A stretch of DNA of 34,144 bases from CAZDDA01 sp964568045 (GCA_964568045.1 CAZMOL010000007.1:1-34144), one strand, 5' to 3'; shown: positions 1 through 7,871, numbered from the stretch's first letter. Notes: generated from the sequence alone by a model not told the origin. Program-made: numbers and translations.

Positions 1-177
1 AGCGAGGAAGGCGGATACACGGTGACTGTTCCGGCTCTTCCTGGATGCATCAGCGAGGGAGACACCAAGGAAGAAGCTCTTCGCAACATCCGTGAAGCCA
101 TCGAGCTGTATGTCGAGCCTGTTGAGGACGACGCTTCCCTCAGTCCCGATGCTGAGCAACTTGAGATCGCCGTATGA
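1..177 (+). CDS. hicB: HicB-family antitoxin, 3' part only
   Basis: The gene enters from the left edge, and its last 58 codons are readable in frame from base 1 to a TGA at 175-177. The peptide contains GGYTVTVPALPGC followed by GDTKEEALRNIREAIELY. This is the typical HicB half-RNase-H-like fold signature: a strand ending in PxLPGC, then the 'G-T-EEA-N--EAI' helix. HicB proteins neutralise the HicA mRNA interferase and often repress their own operon. The DNA-binding C-terminal domain seen in some HicB proteins is absent here, since the protein ends soon after the helix with an acidic tail. The stop overlaps the hicA start by four bases, so the pair is translationally coupled in the order antitoxin-toxin. 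Promoter and start lie outside the window. Confidence 0.88.
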   Translation, partial: SEEGGYTVTVPALPGCISEGDTKEEALRNIREAIELYVEPVEDDASLSPDAEQLEIAV

Positions 178-380
178 CCAAACTCCCGAGTTTGTCGTAC
201 ACGGAGGTTCTCCACGCCCTACAGAAAGATGGCTGGGTGATCATCCGCCAACGAGGTAGTCACATAAGGCTTCAGAAACATACCCCAACTGAGACGCTCA
301 AGCTCACCGTTCCTGCCCACCGTCCGATCAAACGCTCGACCCTCTCGCACATCCTCAAGCAGGCCCGCCTATCGCCCTGA
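174..380 (+). CDS. hicA: HicA-family toxin (mRNA interferase)
   Basis: This 68-residue protein has the compact dsRBD-like HicA layout. It begins with a short N-terminal helix (SYTEVLHALQKDGW), followed by the catalytic-histidine strand RQRGSHIRLQK at about residues 25-35. It continues with the TVPAH strand at about 45-49 and ends with a helix (STLSHILKQARL). HicA toxins cleave mRNA through the conserved His of the GSH motif, here His30. The length is normal and all landmark residues are present, so the toxin looks intact. The ATG overlaps the hicB stop (ATGA), and no separate ribosome binding site is needed. The partner antitoxin is the truncated-by-window gene upstream. Identification is from motif recognition and is secure at family level. 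Confidence 0.92.
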   Translation: MTKLPSLSYTEVLHALQKDGWVIIRQRGSHIRLQKHTPTETLKLTVPAHRPIKRSTLSHILKQARLSP

Positions 381-682
381 GGAGTTCAAAGCCTTGTTGT
401 AAGGGAAGTGCCGGTCCGCGTCCTGCAATCCAGCATCAGTCTATATCCGAAGCTGGTTGAAAAGGATTTCTCTCAACTATCAATGCTCCATTTCGCAGGT
501 CAGTAGTCCCGCTTGCCGAAGCACTCATCACAAGTTGATGTTCTGACGACGCAACACCGGTTTGCTTGTTGGCGCAAGGCCACAAGGAAATCCTGGGATC
601 TCGGAAACGGCCTGTTGCGGCTCACGAATCGCTGGCTGCAAGAAGCTGCCGAGTGGGAGTAGGCACATCGTTCCTGCGGCTG
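381..682. other. Intergenic stretch without a convincing gene
   Basis: Between the HicA stop and the promoter of the second toxin-antitoxin module I see no open frame with a start, ribosome binding site and recognisable protein. Open frames on the minus strand here extend through the antitoxin/toxin genes, have no family resemblance and look like antisense shadows. No tRNA, tandem repeat or insertion-sequence end was noticed. Confidence 0.5.
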
Positions 683-711
683 TAGACGATTCTGTGTCGT
701 ATTTGTATACT
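683..711 (+). promoter_or_regulatory. Sigma70-type promoter of the RHH/MazF module
   Basis: A -35-like TAGACG (683-688, 4/6 match to TTGACA) is followed by 17 bases and a -10-like TATACT (706-711, 5/6 match to TATAAT). The antitoxin start lies about 27 bases beyond the expected transcription start, and an AAGGAGG ribosome binding site precedes it. Confidence 0.55.
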
Positions 712-717
712 GATACG
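698..717. promoter_or_regulatory. Palindromic operator overlapping the -10 box
   Basis: Bases 698-717 read CGTAT, TT, GTATAC, TG, ATACG. The outer arms CGTAT/ATACG and the centre GTATAC are perfectly symmetric, so 16 of 20 positions are palindromic. The centre sits on the -10 element. Ribbon-helix-helix antitoxins bind such short palindromes as dimers, and the downstream gene encodes one, so autorepression is the likely function. That role is inference. Confidence 0.55.
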
Positions 718-743
718 TAAGCTCCCAAGCAAGGAGGGTCGAT

Positions 744-992
744 ATGCCCAGCACGACTGTGAGGATCAAGCGAGAGACCAAACAGCTTCTGGAGGAGATT
801 GCCAACCAGACAGGCCAGAAGACACAACAGATCTTGGATGAGGCGATCGAAGCGTATCGGCGGCGCGTGTTTCTGGAGAGGGCGAATCGGGCGTATGCCG
901 CCCTGCAACAAGATGCTGACCGGTGGGCCGAGGAACTCGCCGAGCGGAAGGGTTGGGATGCGACAAGCAGCGACGATCTGAAGGAGACGTGA
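744..992 (+). CDS. Ribbon-helix-helix antitoxin of a MazF-type module
   Basis: This is an 82-residue protein. Residues 4-40 fit a ribbon-helix-helix DNA-binding fold: the strand TTVRIKRET, then helices LLEEIANQTG and TQQILDEAIEAY. The tail FLERANRAYAALQQDADRWAEELAER is charged and helical, typical of toxin-binding regions in RHH antitoxins paired with MazF/PemK toxins. The ATG is preceded by an AAGGAGG-type site 8-9 bases upstream. The TGA shares a base with the ATG of the toxin gene (TGATG), giving tight coupling. The protein probably neutralises the downstream endoribonuclease and represses the operon at the palindrome overlapping the -10 box. The family call is firm from context. The precise subgroup, and whether a mazE-like symbol is appropriate, is uncertain, so none is given. 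Confidence 0.82.
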   Translation: MPSTTVRIKRETKQLLEEIANQTGQKTQQILDEAIEAYRRRVFLERANRAYAALQQDADRWAEELAERKGWDATSSDDLKET

Positions 993-1333
993 TGGTTCAG
1001 CCTGCGCGCGGGGAAATCTGGACCGTCGATTTGAGTCCGACTCGTGGGCGTGAGCATAGAGGGACACGCCCGGCGCTGGTGCTTTCGGCTAACACGTTCA
1101 ATGCCGGGCCGGCGGAGCTGGCGGTTGTCCTTCCTCTGACCACCAAAGCAAAAGGGATTCCGTTTCACGTTGAGATACGCCCGCCGGAAGGCGGCGTCAG
1201 CGACACAAGTTACATCGAGTGCGAAGACATCCGCTCGATCTCCAAGGAGCGCCTCCGGGACCGCTGGGGCACCGTAAGCTCCGAAACGCTGAGTCAGACC
1301 GAAGATCGGCTGAGAATCCTGCTCGATCTCTGA
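992..1333 (+). CDS. mazF: MazF/PemK-family endoribonuclease toxin
   Basis: With the ATG at 992 the protein has 113 residues, the usual MazF size. An open frame continues upstream inside the antitoxin gene, but 992 is the coupled start (TGATG). Landmarks are the N-terminal RGEIWTVDLSP strand, then RGTRPALVLS (the conserved R-PALV strand-loop that carries the catalytic Arg). LPLTTK follows, carrying the Thr/Ser of the active-site strand, and later comes YIECEDIRSISKERL, matching the common 'Q/E-D-IRSISK-RL' motif. MazF toxins cleave mRNA at short sequence-specific sites as dimers. All main motifs are present, so the toxin appears functional. It is the second toxin-antitoxin module within 1.4 kb. 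Confidence 0.92.
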   Translation: MVQPARGEIWTVDLSPTRGREHRGTRPALVLSANTFNAGPAELAVVLPLTTKAKGIPFHVEIRPPEGGVSDTSYIECEDIRSISKERLRDRWGTVSSETLSQTEDRLRILLDL

Positions 1334-1551
1334 GATCGCACAAATCGAACCTCGACAGCAAGCCGAAGAATCGACCGCGCAGCGGTTGAAATTCATTCAT
1401 TGGCCGGTCACGATCCATGAGTGAGCTTGGCAAGCCGTTGACTGAACGTCATCGTTGCCAAAAAGGCACAGAGGGATTACCGTTTAGTAGGATAGCTACT
1501 GCTCTGATGGCAAGCGTACTTCCAGCGCCAGCAACGAAGGAGGAATGAAAG

Positions 1552-1752
1552 ATGGACGATTGTACGAATGTGAAGGCGAATCTGGATCGCTGCAACTGCA
1601 CGTGGTCGGGGTGTCCGCGGCAGGGGAAATGCTGCGAGTGCTTGCAGTATCACCTTTCACACGAGGAGCTTCCGGGCTGTTGCTTCCCGGATGAGGTGGA
1701 GCGGACCTACGATCGTTCGTTTGCCCGCTTCGCCCGACTCCACGGCGGATGA
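1552..1752 (+). CDS. Cys-rich DUF6485-like small protein
   Basis: This 66-residue protein carries nine cysteines: residues 4, 14, 16, 21, 27, 28, 30, 43 and 44. The central pattern RCNCTWSGCPRQGKCCEC is followed by YH and later by CCFPDEVERTYDRS. This matches what I recall of the DUF6485 family of small bacterial and archaeal Cys-rich proteins, which have no established function. The cysteine spacing suggests a metal site (zinc or an Fe-S cluster), which is inference. A strong AAGGAGG lies at 1537-1543, eight bases before the ATG. The last codons overlap the PolX start (ATGA at 1749-1752), so the two proteins are translationally coupled and probably made together. Confidence 0.8.
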   Translation: MDDCTNVKANLDRCNCTWSGCPRQGKCCECLQYHLSHEELPGCCFPDEVERTYDRSFARFARLHGG

Positions 1753-3455
1753 AGAATCGCCAGGTCGCGCGGATCCTCTACGAGATCGCGGAGCTGCTCG
1801 ATCTTGAGGGTGTGCAGTTCAAGCCGCGTGCCTACCGTCGCGCGGCGCAGGCGGTGGAATCCTGTTCGGCGCCGATCGAGGAGCTCGCTGCGGAGGGGAA
1901 GCTCTCCGATCTGCCGGGTGTGGGCCAGGCGATCGCCAAGAAGATCGAAGAGATCGTCAAGACCGGCAAGCTGAAATACCACGAGGAGTTGAAGGCCAAG
2001 CTGCCGGTCGATCTGTTCGCCCTGACGCAGGTAGACGGGGTGGGGCCGAAGACGGCCAAGCTCCTGTACGAGGAGCTCGGGGTGCGCAGCCTCGATGATT
2101 TGGAAGCCGCGGCCCGCGAGGGAAAGATCCGCGACGTTAAAGGCCTCGGCGAGAAGACGGAAGAAAAGATCCTGCGCGGCCTGGCCGAGGCACGCGGGGT
2201 GGAGAAGCGCGAGCTGCTCGGCTACGCCCTTCCGTTGGCAAGGGACCTTTGTAACCGCCTGATGGATACGGGTCTGTTCTCACGCGTCGAGCCGGCTGGG
2301 TCGCTTCGCCGTGGGCGGGAGACGATCGGTGATCTCGACATCCTCGCGGTCTCCGGCAAGCCGCAGGAGGCGTCCCAGGTGTTCGTGTCGCTTCCCGACG
2401 TAGAGGAGATCCTCGCCCAGGGGCCGAAGAAGTCCTCGGTGCGGCTTTCCGATGGGTTTCAGGTGGACCTGCGGATTGTGCCGGAGGAGTCGTTCGGCGC
2501 CGCGCTTCAGTACTTCACGGGATCAAAGAGCCACAACATCCGCCTGCGCGAGCGGGCGGTGGCACGGGGTTACAAGTTAAACGAGTACGGCCTGTTCGAC
2601 AAGAAGGAGAGGGCCGTGGCCGGGGAGAACGAAGAGGGGATCTATGAGGCGCTCGAACTGGCCTACATCCCGGCGGAGCTGCGTGAGGATCAAGGCGAGA
2701 TTCAGGCAGCGGATCGAGGAGCGTTACCCGACCTCGTCATAGCGGAGCAGATCCGCTGCGACCTGCATGTTCACACCGACTGGTCGGACGGCAAGGCGAG
2801 CCTGGATGAGATGGTCGCGGCCGCACGGGCGCGCGGGCTTGCTGCCATCGCGATCACCGATCACTATCGGTTCTCTCAGGTGATCGGCGGGCTGTCGGCC
2901 GACGAGCTGCGCCGCCAGATCGACGAGATCGCCCGGATGAACGAGCAAGTCAAAGGGATTAGGCTGCTGGCCGGAGTGGAGGCAAATATCGCTCGCGACG
3001 GATCGATCGACGTGCCGGACAAGCTCATTAGATCCCTCGATTTCGTCATCGTCGCAGTGCACTCACACTTTCGCCTGTCAAGAGAAGAGATGACCGAGCG
3101 GCTCATCAGAGCGGTGGAGACCGAAGGCGTCCACGTGCTTGCCCATCCCACCGGCCGCAAGATCGGCGAGCGTCCGGCCTACGATGCAGACTGGGAGCAG
3201 GTCTTCGAACACGCGGCCAAGGCGAAAACGGCCTTGGAGATCAACGCCAACCCGATCCGTTTGGATCTACGCGCCGAGCACGTCCGCCAGGCGATCGATG
3301 CCGGTGCCAAGCTGGCGATCGGTACCGACGCGCACGTCCCCGAGCACTTCGACTTCGCGGAGTTCGGCGTGCTCACCGCACGCCGCGGCTGGGCGCAAGG
3401 CAACGACGTCCTCAATACCCTGCCGACGGACGGATTGCTCAAGGCGCTGGCGTGA
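1749..3455 (+). CDS. polX: DNA polymerase X family protein with C-terminal PHP domain
   Basis: This 568-residue protein has the standard bacterial/archaeal PolX layout. Residues 1-150 form the 8-kDa-type and helix-hairpin-helix region, with LPGVGQAIAKKI at about 55-66 and VDGVGPKTAKLL at about 95-106. The palm follows, with GSLRRGRETIGDLDIL holding catalytic Asp195 and Asp197, and the third carboxylate at Asp240 (QVDLRIVP). The PHP phosphoesterase domain begins near 337 (CDLHVHTDWSDG). Its remaining metal-site motifs are ITDH, GVEANI, HSHF, AHPTGR and GTDAH, so the exonuclease/phosphoesterase site looks complete. PolX enzymes fill short gaps in base-excision or end repair. Translation is coupled to the Cys-rich gene upstream. 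The gene ends two bases before the convergent aldolase gene. Confidence 0.96.
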   Translation: MKNRQVARILYEIAELLDLEGVQFKPRAYRRAAQAVESCSAPIEELAAEGKLSDLPGVGQAIAKKIEEIVKTGKLKYHEELKAKLPVDLFALTQVDGVGPKTAKLLYEELGVRSLDDLEAAAREGKIRDVKGLGEKTEEKILRGLAEARGVEKRELLGYALPLARDLCNRLMDTGLFSRVEPAGSLRRGRETIGDLDILAVSGKPQEASQVFVSLPDVEEILAQGPKKSSVRLSDGFQVDLRIVPEESFGAALQYFTGSKSHNIRLRERAVARGYKLNEYGLFDKKERAVAGENEEGIYEALELAYIPAELREDQGEIQAADRGALPDLVIAEQIRCDLHVHTDWSDGKASLDEMVAAARARGLAAIAITDHYRFSQVIGGLSADELRRQIDEIARMNEQVKGIRLLAGVEANIARDGSIDVPDKLIRSLDFVIVAVHSHFRLSREEMTERLIRAVETEGVHVLAHPTGRKIGERPAYDADWEQVFEHAAKAKTALEINANPIRLDLRAEHVRQAIDAGAKLAIGTDAHVPEHFDFAEFGVLTARRGWAQGNDVLNTLPTDGLLKALA

Positions 3456-3457
3456 AC

Positions 3458-4225
3458 CTATCTCCCTCTTAGTTCCTCGACGATTTGTCTGCTCTTGTCG
3501 GCGAGCATGTACAGCTCGCCGGAGCAGGCGATCATCCGAAACCCGCGCTCGATCCATCGCTTCCCGGTATCGGGATCCGCGACGAACGCGCCGGCAGCGA
3601 CTTTGTGCGCGCGGCAGCGGTCCAAGATGAGTTCGATTGCCGCTTCGAATTCGGGGGTGTGCTGGTTTCCCGGTGTTCCCAGGCCGACCGAGAGATCGAG
3701 CGGGCCGACGAAGGCGACGTCGAGCTTGCCGGGACTCAGGATGTCATCGAGATTGGTCAAAGCCTGCGTGGTCTCGATTTGACCGACGAGCAACACGTTC
3801 TCGTTTGCGTCCCGCAAGTACGATGCCGGGTTCGGGCTCCGGTAGTCCGTGTGTGCGTTTCCCAGGCACGTGCCCCGCTCCCCCTCCGGCGGATACTTGG
3901 CGAGCCTGTACAGCTCATCCACGTCCCTGTGGTCGCGGATCATCGGGGCCATGATCCCACCCGCGCCGGCCTCGAGCACCCGCAGGACGTTCGTGCGTGT
4001 GATTTCGGCAACGCGGACCAGAGGCGCGATGCCCGATGCCCGGGCGCAGGTGATCAACGCCGCGGCCGATTCGATCGTGTAGGTTCCGTGCTCCGCATCG
4101 ATGACGATGAAGTCGAATCCGGCGTCGGCCAGGATCCTCGGAACGGCCGGCTTTGAGATCTCGAATAGAAAGGTTCCGATGACGGCTTGGCCGTCGTTGA
4201 GTGCTTTCTTAAGCTTTGTCGACAC
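3458..4225 (-). CDS. HpcH/HpaI-family aldolase
   Basis: This 255-residue protein is read from a GTG behind an AAGGTGG site. Motifs of the class II pyruvate-dependent aldolase (HpaI/GarL) family appear in order. They are GFDFIVIDAEHGTY (metal-site neighbourhood, about residues 36-49), PLVRV, AGAGGIMAPMI, and CLGNAHTDYR. They continue with QIET and the C-terminal LDVAFVGPLDLSVGLGTPG (about residues 168-186). Such enzymes reversibly cleave 2-keto-3-deoxy or 4-hydroxy-2-oxo acids to pyruvate plus an aldehyde. The natural substrate cannot be read from sequence; options are 4-hydroxy-2-oxoheptanedioate, 2-dehydro-3-deoxyglucarate and related acids. The gene follows a broken flavin reductase on the same strand by 51 bases, so the two may once have formed an aromatic or sugar-acid catabolic unit. 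Confidence 0.9.
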   Translation of the reverse strand: MSTKLKKALNDGQAVIGTFLFEISKPAVPRILADAGFDFIVIDAEHGTYTIESAAALITCARASGIAPLVRVAEITRTNVLRVLEAGAGGIMAPMIRDHRDVDELYRLAKYPPEGERGTCLGNAHTDYRSPNPASYLRDANENVLLVGQIETTQALTNLDDILSPGKLDVAFVGPLDLSVGLGTPGNQHTPEFEAAIELILDRCRAHKVAAGAFVADPDTGKRWIERGFRMIACSGELYMLADKSRQIVEELRGR

Positions 4226-4276
4226 GACTTTCTACCACCTTCCACTGTCTTGCCGTTTGTGTTGGCCGCTTGCCGG

Positions 4277-4562
4277 TCATGCCGGCAGCCGCGGCTCCAT
4301 GGTCTCGTCCCTCGTGCTGGTGAAGAGGTTGCCTCCGATGTGAAGCAGCGGCCGTGCTCGATCCAGTGCCCGCAGGCCTCCCTCCTCCAGTGTCTCGGCT
4401 TTTGCGTACACCTCCAGGATTTCCCCGATCACCAGACGATGGTCGCCGATTTCGAGGTCGTTCACTGCCCGGCGTTCCCTCCGCGTTACAGCAGCTCACC
4501 AGGCAGGTGCTGTAGGGATGAAGCAGATAGAGGAAATGCGGTGCGGGCACAAGTTCCTTCAT
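4277..4562 (-). pseudogene. Flavin reductase-like (flavoredoxin-type) gene with internal deletion and frameshift
   Basis: Reading from the ATG at 4562, which has a GGAGGAG site just upstream, the first 27 residues are MKELVPAPHFLYLLHPYSTC followed by LVSCCNAEGTP. This resembles the N-terminus of flavin reductase/flavoredoxin proteins of the FMN-binding split-barrel family. That frame then becomes meaningless. In another frame, from about 4465 to 4277, the sequence reads NDLEIGDHRLVIGEILEVYA and later ARPLLHIGGNLF, which resembles the C-terminal part of the same family. The roughly 100 residues that normally lie between are missing. The locus therefore looks like one gene that lost its centre and changed frame at about 4465-4485. 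An assembly collapse would look the same, so the call is provisional. Confidence 0.72.
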
Positions 4563-4801
4563 CGCTCCTCCTTATTTAACGAACGTTGCTCCTTCGATAG
4601 ACGCCAAAGCAAGTCCTCATTCTTGTTTGTTGCATGTTGTTCGTCATTTCTCAACGCCAGCCTAACACAAACGCAGAGCAGCGGTCCAGTCGCTGTCAAT
4701 GCTTCGATTTTCAGCACGGGTTCGACGGGTTGAGCGGTTTGCTGTACGATGGTCTGCTGCGTGTATGCTTATAGAAAAAGGGAAGGTGGCGAAGAAGAAA
4801 G

Positions 4802-5794
4802 ATGCTCCTGGTCGGTGATGTTGGCGCAACAAAGACCGATTTGGCGATTGTCTCAACCGAGCAGGGGGCAAGGAATCCCCTGGCCGAGTCCACCTTTCCC
4901 AGCCAACAGTATGAAGACCTGGAAGGGATCGTAGCGGAGTTCCTAGAGGGAGCCGCCTTTCGAGTGGAGGCGGCCAGCATCGGACTCGCCGCGCCGGTGG
5001 TCGATGGCCGTGCGAGATTCACCAATCTCCCATGGAGTGTTACTGCGAAGCGGCTGCAGGAGACGTTCGAGCTTTCGGCAGTCTGGTTGTTGAACGACCT
5101 GGAGGCCATTGCCAATGGGGTCCTCTACCTAAAGAGCGATGAGTTGCACACGCTGAATGAAGGTGAACCGCAAGCCGGTGGGACGATTGGCGTAATCGCC
5201 CCGGGAACCGGTCTTGGCGAGGCGTTTCTGACGTGGGACGCAGGCCGCTATAACGCTCACGCCTCCGAGGGCAGCCACGTTGACTTTGCCCCGGCCGACT
5301 CCTTTCAGCTGGGGTTGCTGCGTGCGATGTGGAATCGGTTCGACCACGTGAGCGTCGAGCGAATCTGCTCCGGCCTGGGCCTTCCCAGCATCTATGCCGC
5401 ACTCAGGGACGAAGGAATCGCTGCGGAGTCGGCCTGGGTGGCCGATCAATTGGCCGCAGCGGATGACCCCACGCCAGTGATTGTCAATGCAGCACTCGAT
5501 CCGAAGCGTGCTTGTGCTCTGTGCCGCAGAACGCTGGACGTCTTTGTTCGCATTCTGGGGGCGGAGGCCGGGAACTTAGCGCTGAAGCTCTTTGCCACCG
5601 GCGGCGTGTATCTTGCCGGCGGCATCCCACCCCGCATCCTTCCCGTATTGCAGGAGGGATCGTTCTTGGAGGCCTTCCGGAGCAAAGGGCGATACGCGGA
5701 ACTGCTTGCGCAAATGCCGGTGCACGTCGTGCTTCACCCGAAGGTGGCCCTGTTGGGAGCGGCGCAATACGGCTTGGAAGTGGGGGCGGCCTAG
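4802..5794 (+). CDS. glk: Glucokinase, ROK-unrelated (E. coli Glk-like) type
   Basis: This 330-residue protein is close to the family length and is collinear with E. coli Glk. It has the phosphate-1 loop VGDVGATKTDLAI at residues 4-16, NDLEAIANGV (with the catalytic Asp, about residue 98), and the phosphate-2 motif APGTGLGEAFL at about 133-143. EGSHVDFAP follows, and then SVERICSGLGL. Later motifs are GNLALKLFATGGVYLAGGI (about 258-276) and the terminal LHPKVALLGAAQYGL. The enzyme phosphorylates glucose to glucose-6-phosphate with ATP in the cytoplasm. It heads a same-strand run with transketolase, ribose-5-phosphate isomerase and ribulose-phosphate epimerase. The spacing of 104 bases to the next gene leaves the operon link likely but not certain. 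No strong ribosome binding site precedes the ATG, only a purine-rich stretch. Confidence 0.92.
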   Translation: MLLVGDVGATKTDLAIVSTEQGARNPLAESTFPSQQYEDLEGIVAEFLEGAAFRVEAASIGLAAPVVDGRARFTNLPWSVTAKRLQETFELSAVWLLNDLEAIANGVLYLKSDELHTLNEGEPQAGGTIGVIAPGTGLGEAFLTWDAGRYNAHASEGSHVDFAPADSFQLGLLRAMWNRFDHVSVERICSGLGLPSIYAALRDEGIAAESAWVADQLAAADDPTPVIVNAALDPKRACALCRRTLDVFVRILGAEAGNLALKLFATGGVYLAGGIPPRILPVLQEGSFLEAFRSKGRYAELLAQMPVHVVLHPKVALLGAAQYGLEVGAA

Positions 5795-5898
5795 GATGGC
5801 ATTCTGTACCGAGGAGGCAGTGGTCGTCCCTGCTGTGACCGCACGGCAGATCGATCGGGTGATACCATCTACTTGGATAACGAAGGAGGATCACACTG

Positions 5899-7822
5899 TT
5901 GACCCAAGACACATCGTCGCTTGAGCAACGTTCGATCAACACGATCCGCTTCCTTGCCGCAGATGCCATTCAAGCGGCCAATTCAGGCCATCCCGGCCTT
6001 CCGATGGGCGCGGCGGTCCTGGCCTATGTTCTGTGGGCGCGGCATCTGAAACACAATCCGGCCAACCCGCAATGGCCCGACAGGGACCGCTTTGTTCTCT
6101 CAGCTGGACACGGCTCGATGCTCCTTTACGCGCTGCTGCACCTCACCGGCTACGATCTGCCTCTCTCTGAGCTGCGCAACTTTCGCCAGTGGGAGAGCCG
6201 CACTCCCGGCCATCCCGAGAGCCACGTGACGGCAGGAGTGGAGGTGACGACCGGTCCCCTCGGGCAGGGGCTGTCACACGCGGTGGGGATGGCGATTGCC
6301 GAGGCGCATCTGGCAGCGTGCTACGACCGCCCCGACCACACGATCGTCGATCATTTCACCTGCGTGATCGCAAGCGACGGCGATCTGATGGAGGGTGTGG
6401 CGGCCGAAGCGTGTGCGTTGGCAGGACATCTTCGTTTGGGCAAGCTGATTGTGCTTTACGACGACAACGGCATCTCGCTTGCTGGATCGACCGCATTGAC
6501 CTTTACCGAGGACGTGCGGCAGCGCTTCCTGTCGCAGGGATGGCATGTGCAGACGGTTGAGGACGGGAACGACGCGGCGGCGATCGATGCGGCGATCGAG
6601 TTGGCCAAGGGCGAAGCGGCGCGGCCGTCTCTCATCTCTGTGCGGACGATCATCGGCTACGGGGCGCCGAACAAGCAGGGCACGTTCAAGGTCCACGGCG
6701 CGCCGCTCGGAGCCGACGAGCTCAAGGCGGCAAAAGAGGCTCTGGGCTGGCCGAGCGAGCTGGACTTCCTCATCCCCGAGGACGTGCACGCCCATTTCCG
6801 TGAGGCGGTTGACAGGGGTTGTCGGGCGGAGGCGGATTGGCAGAAGCGGTTCGACCGCTACGCCGCGGAGCATCCGGATCTTGCGTCCGAGCTTGCGCGG
6901 CGCGCGGCGGGAGCGCTGCCGGAGGGTTGGGATCGGGACCTTCCCGCGTTTGACGCCGACGAGAAAGGCATCGCCACCCGTAAGGCCTCCGAGGCGGTGA
7001 TGCAGCGGCTGGCGGCCAGTGTTCCTGAGTTGATGGGCGGCTCGGCCGATCTCAATCCTTCCACCTACACCTGGTTGAAGGGATTCGGCGATTTCCAATC
7101 GCCGGCCACGTCCGCCGAAGGCGTGCAGGGTGCCGTGGGTGGGCAGTGGAGTTACGCCGGGCGCAACCTGCACTTCGGCGTACGCGAACACGCCATGGGG
7201 GCGATTGCCGGTGGAATGGCGCAGCACGGCGGGGTCATCCCCTACACCGCAACGTTCCTCGTCTTCTCCGACTACATGCGCCCGCCGATGCGGCTGGCCT
7301 CTTTAAGCAACAGTCGTGTCGTCTACGTGTTCACCCACGATAGCATCGGGCTCGGTGAGGACGGACCNNNNNNNNNNNNNNNNNNNNNNNNNNNNNNNNN
7401 NNNNNNNNNNNNNNNNNNNNNNNNNNNNNNNNNNNNNNNNNNNNNNNNNNNNNNNNNNNNNNNNNNNTCCCGAGCTCATCCTGATCGGGACTGGCTCGGA
7501 GGTGCACATCGCACTGGAAGCTGGACAGAGGCTGGCCGGTGAGGGTGTCAATGTGCGCGTGGTGTCGCTTCCGTGTTGGGAGCTGTTCGACCGCCAGCCG
7601 GCAGACTATCGGGACAGCGTGCTCTCTGCGGCTGTGCGAGCGCGTGTGGCGGTGGAAGCCGGAATGAGACTTGGCTGGGAGCACTACGTCGGCGTCGATG
7701 GAGCGGTTGTTGGAATGGAGGGCTTCGGCGCCAGTGCGCCGGGTGGCGTGCTCTATGAAAGATTTGGGATCACAGTGGATGCCGTGCTCGCGGAAGCAAG
7801 GAGACTGATCTTTCCCGGATGA
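5899..7822 (+). CDS. tkt: Transketolase (interrupted by an assembly gap)
   Basis: Translation starts at a TTG eight bases after AAGGAGGA. The first 489 codons give a standard transketolase. They include NSGHPGLPMGAA at about residue 30, GHGSMLLYALLHLTGYDL and the TPP-binding GDGDLMEGVAAEA...DDNGIS (about 157-190). They also include FGVREHAMGAIAGGMAQHGG in the pyrimidine domain, and stop at THDSIGLGEDG. A 100-base N run follows. After it, in a different frame, the C-terminal domain resumes with ELILIGTGSEVHIALEA and ends ARRLIFPG. The frame change is expected if the N run is a placeholder, so I treat both halves as one gene rather than a frameshift. The enzyme transfers two-carbon ketol units between pentose and glycolytic phosphates, using thiamine diphosphate. 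It lies upstream of rpiA and rpe. Confidence 0.95.
7368..7467. other. Assembly gap of exactly 100 N
   Basis: The run of N occupies 7368-7467 and is exactly 100 bases long, the usual placeholder for a gap of unknown size. Flanking codons match E. coli transketolase segments that lie roughly 75-80 residues apart, so about 225-240 bases are probably missing. Reading frames do not match across the placeholder. Confidence 0.97.
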
Positions 7823-7871
7823 ACGGGGTCGTTGCGCGACGGTCGGCAAAGGGCAAGGTGGCGGACGGAGA

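Noticed and set aside
500..1396. Long minus-strand open frame (about 298 codons) across the second toxin-antitoxin module
   Set aside because: It lies antisense to two well-supported genes, is rich in Arg, Ser and Cys, resembles no family and lacks a ribosome binding site.
1486..1500. Inverted arms AGTAG and CTACT upstream of the Cys-rich gene as an operator
   Set aside because: Five-base arms around five bases can arise by chance, and no clear promoter hexamers are associated.
3485..4156. Plus-strand open frame opposite the HpcH/HpaI aldolase
   Set aside because: The aldolase motifs on the minus strand are unambiguous; the plus frame has none.
4209..4562. A single 117-residue minus-strand protein
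   Set aside because: Only its first 27 residues resemble a family. The rest is out-of-frame translation of the flavin reductase C-terminus, so it is treated as a pseudogene.
6274..7227. Minus-strand open frame of about 317 codons opposite transketolase
   Set aside because: It is an antisense shadow of a GC-rich gene with clear transketolase motifs; no recognisable protein features.
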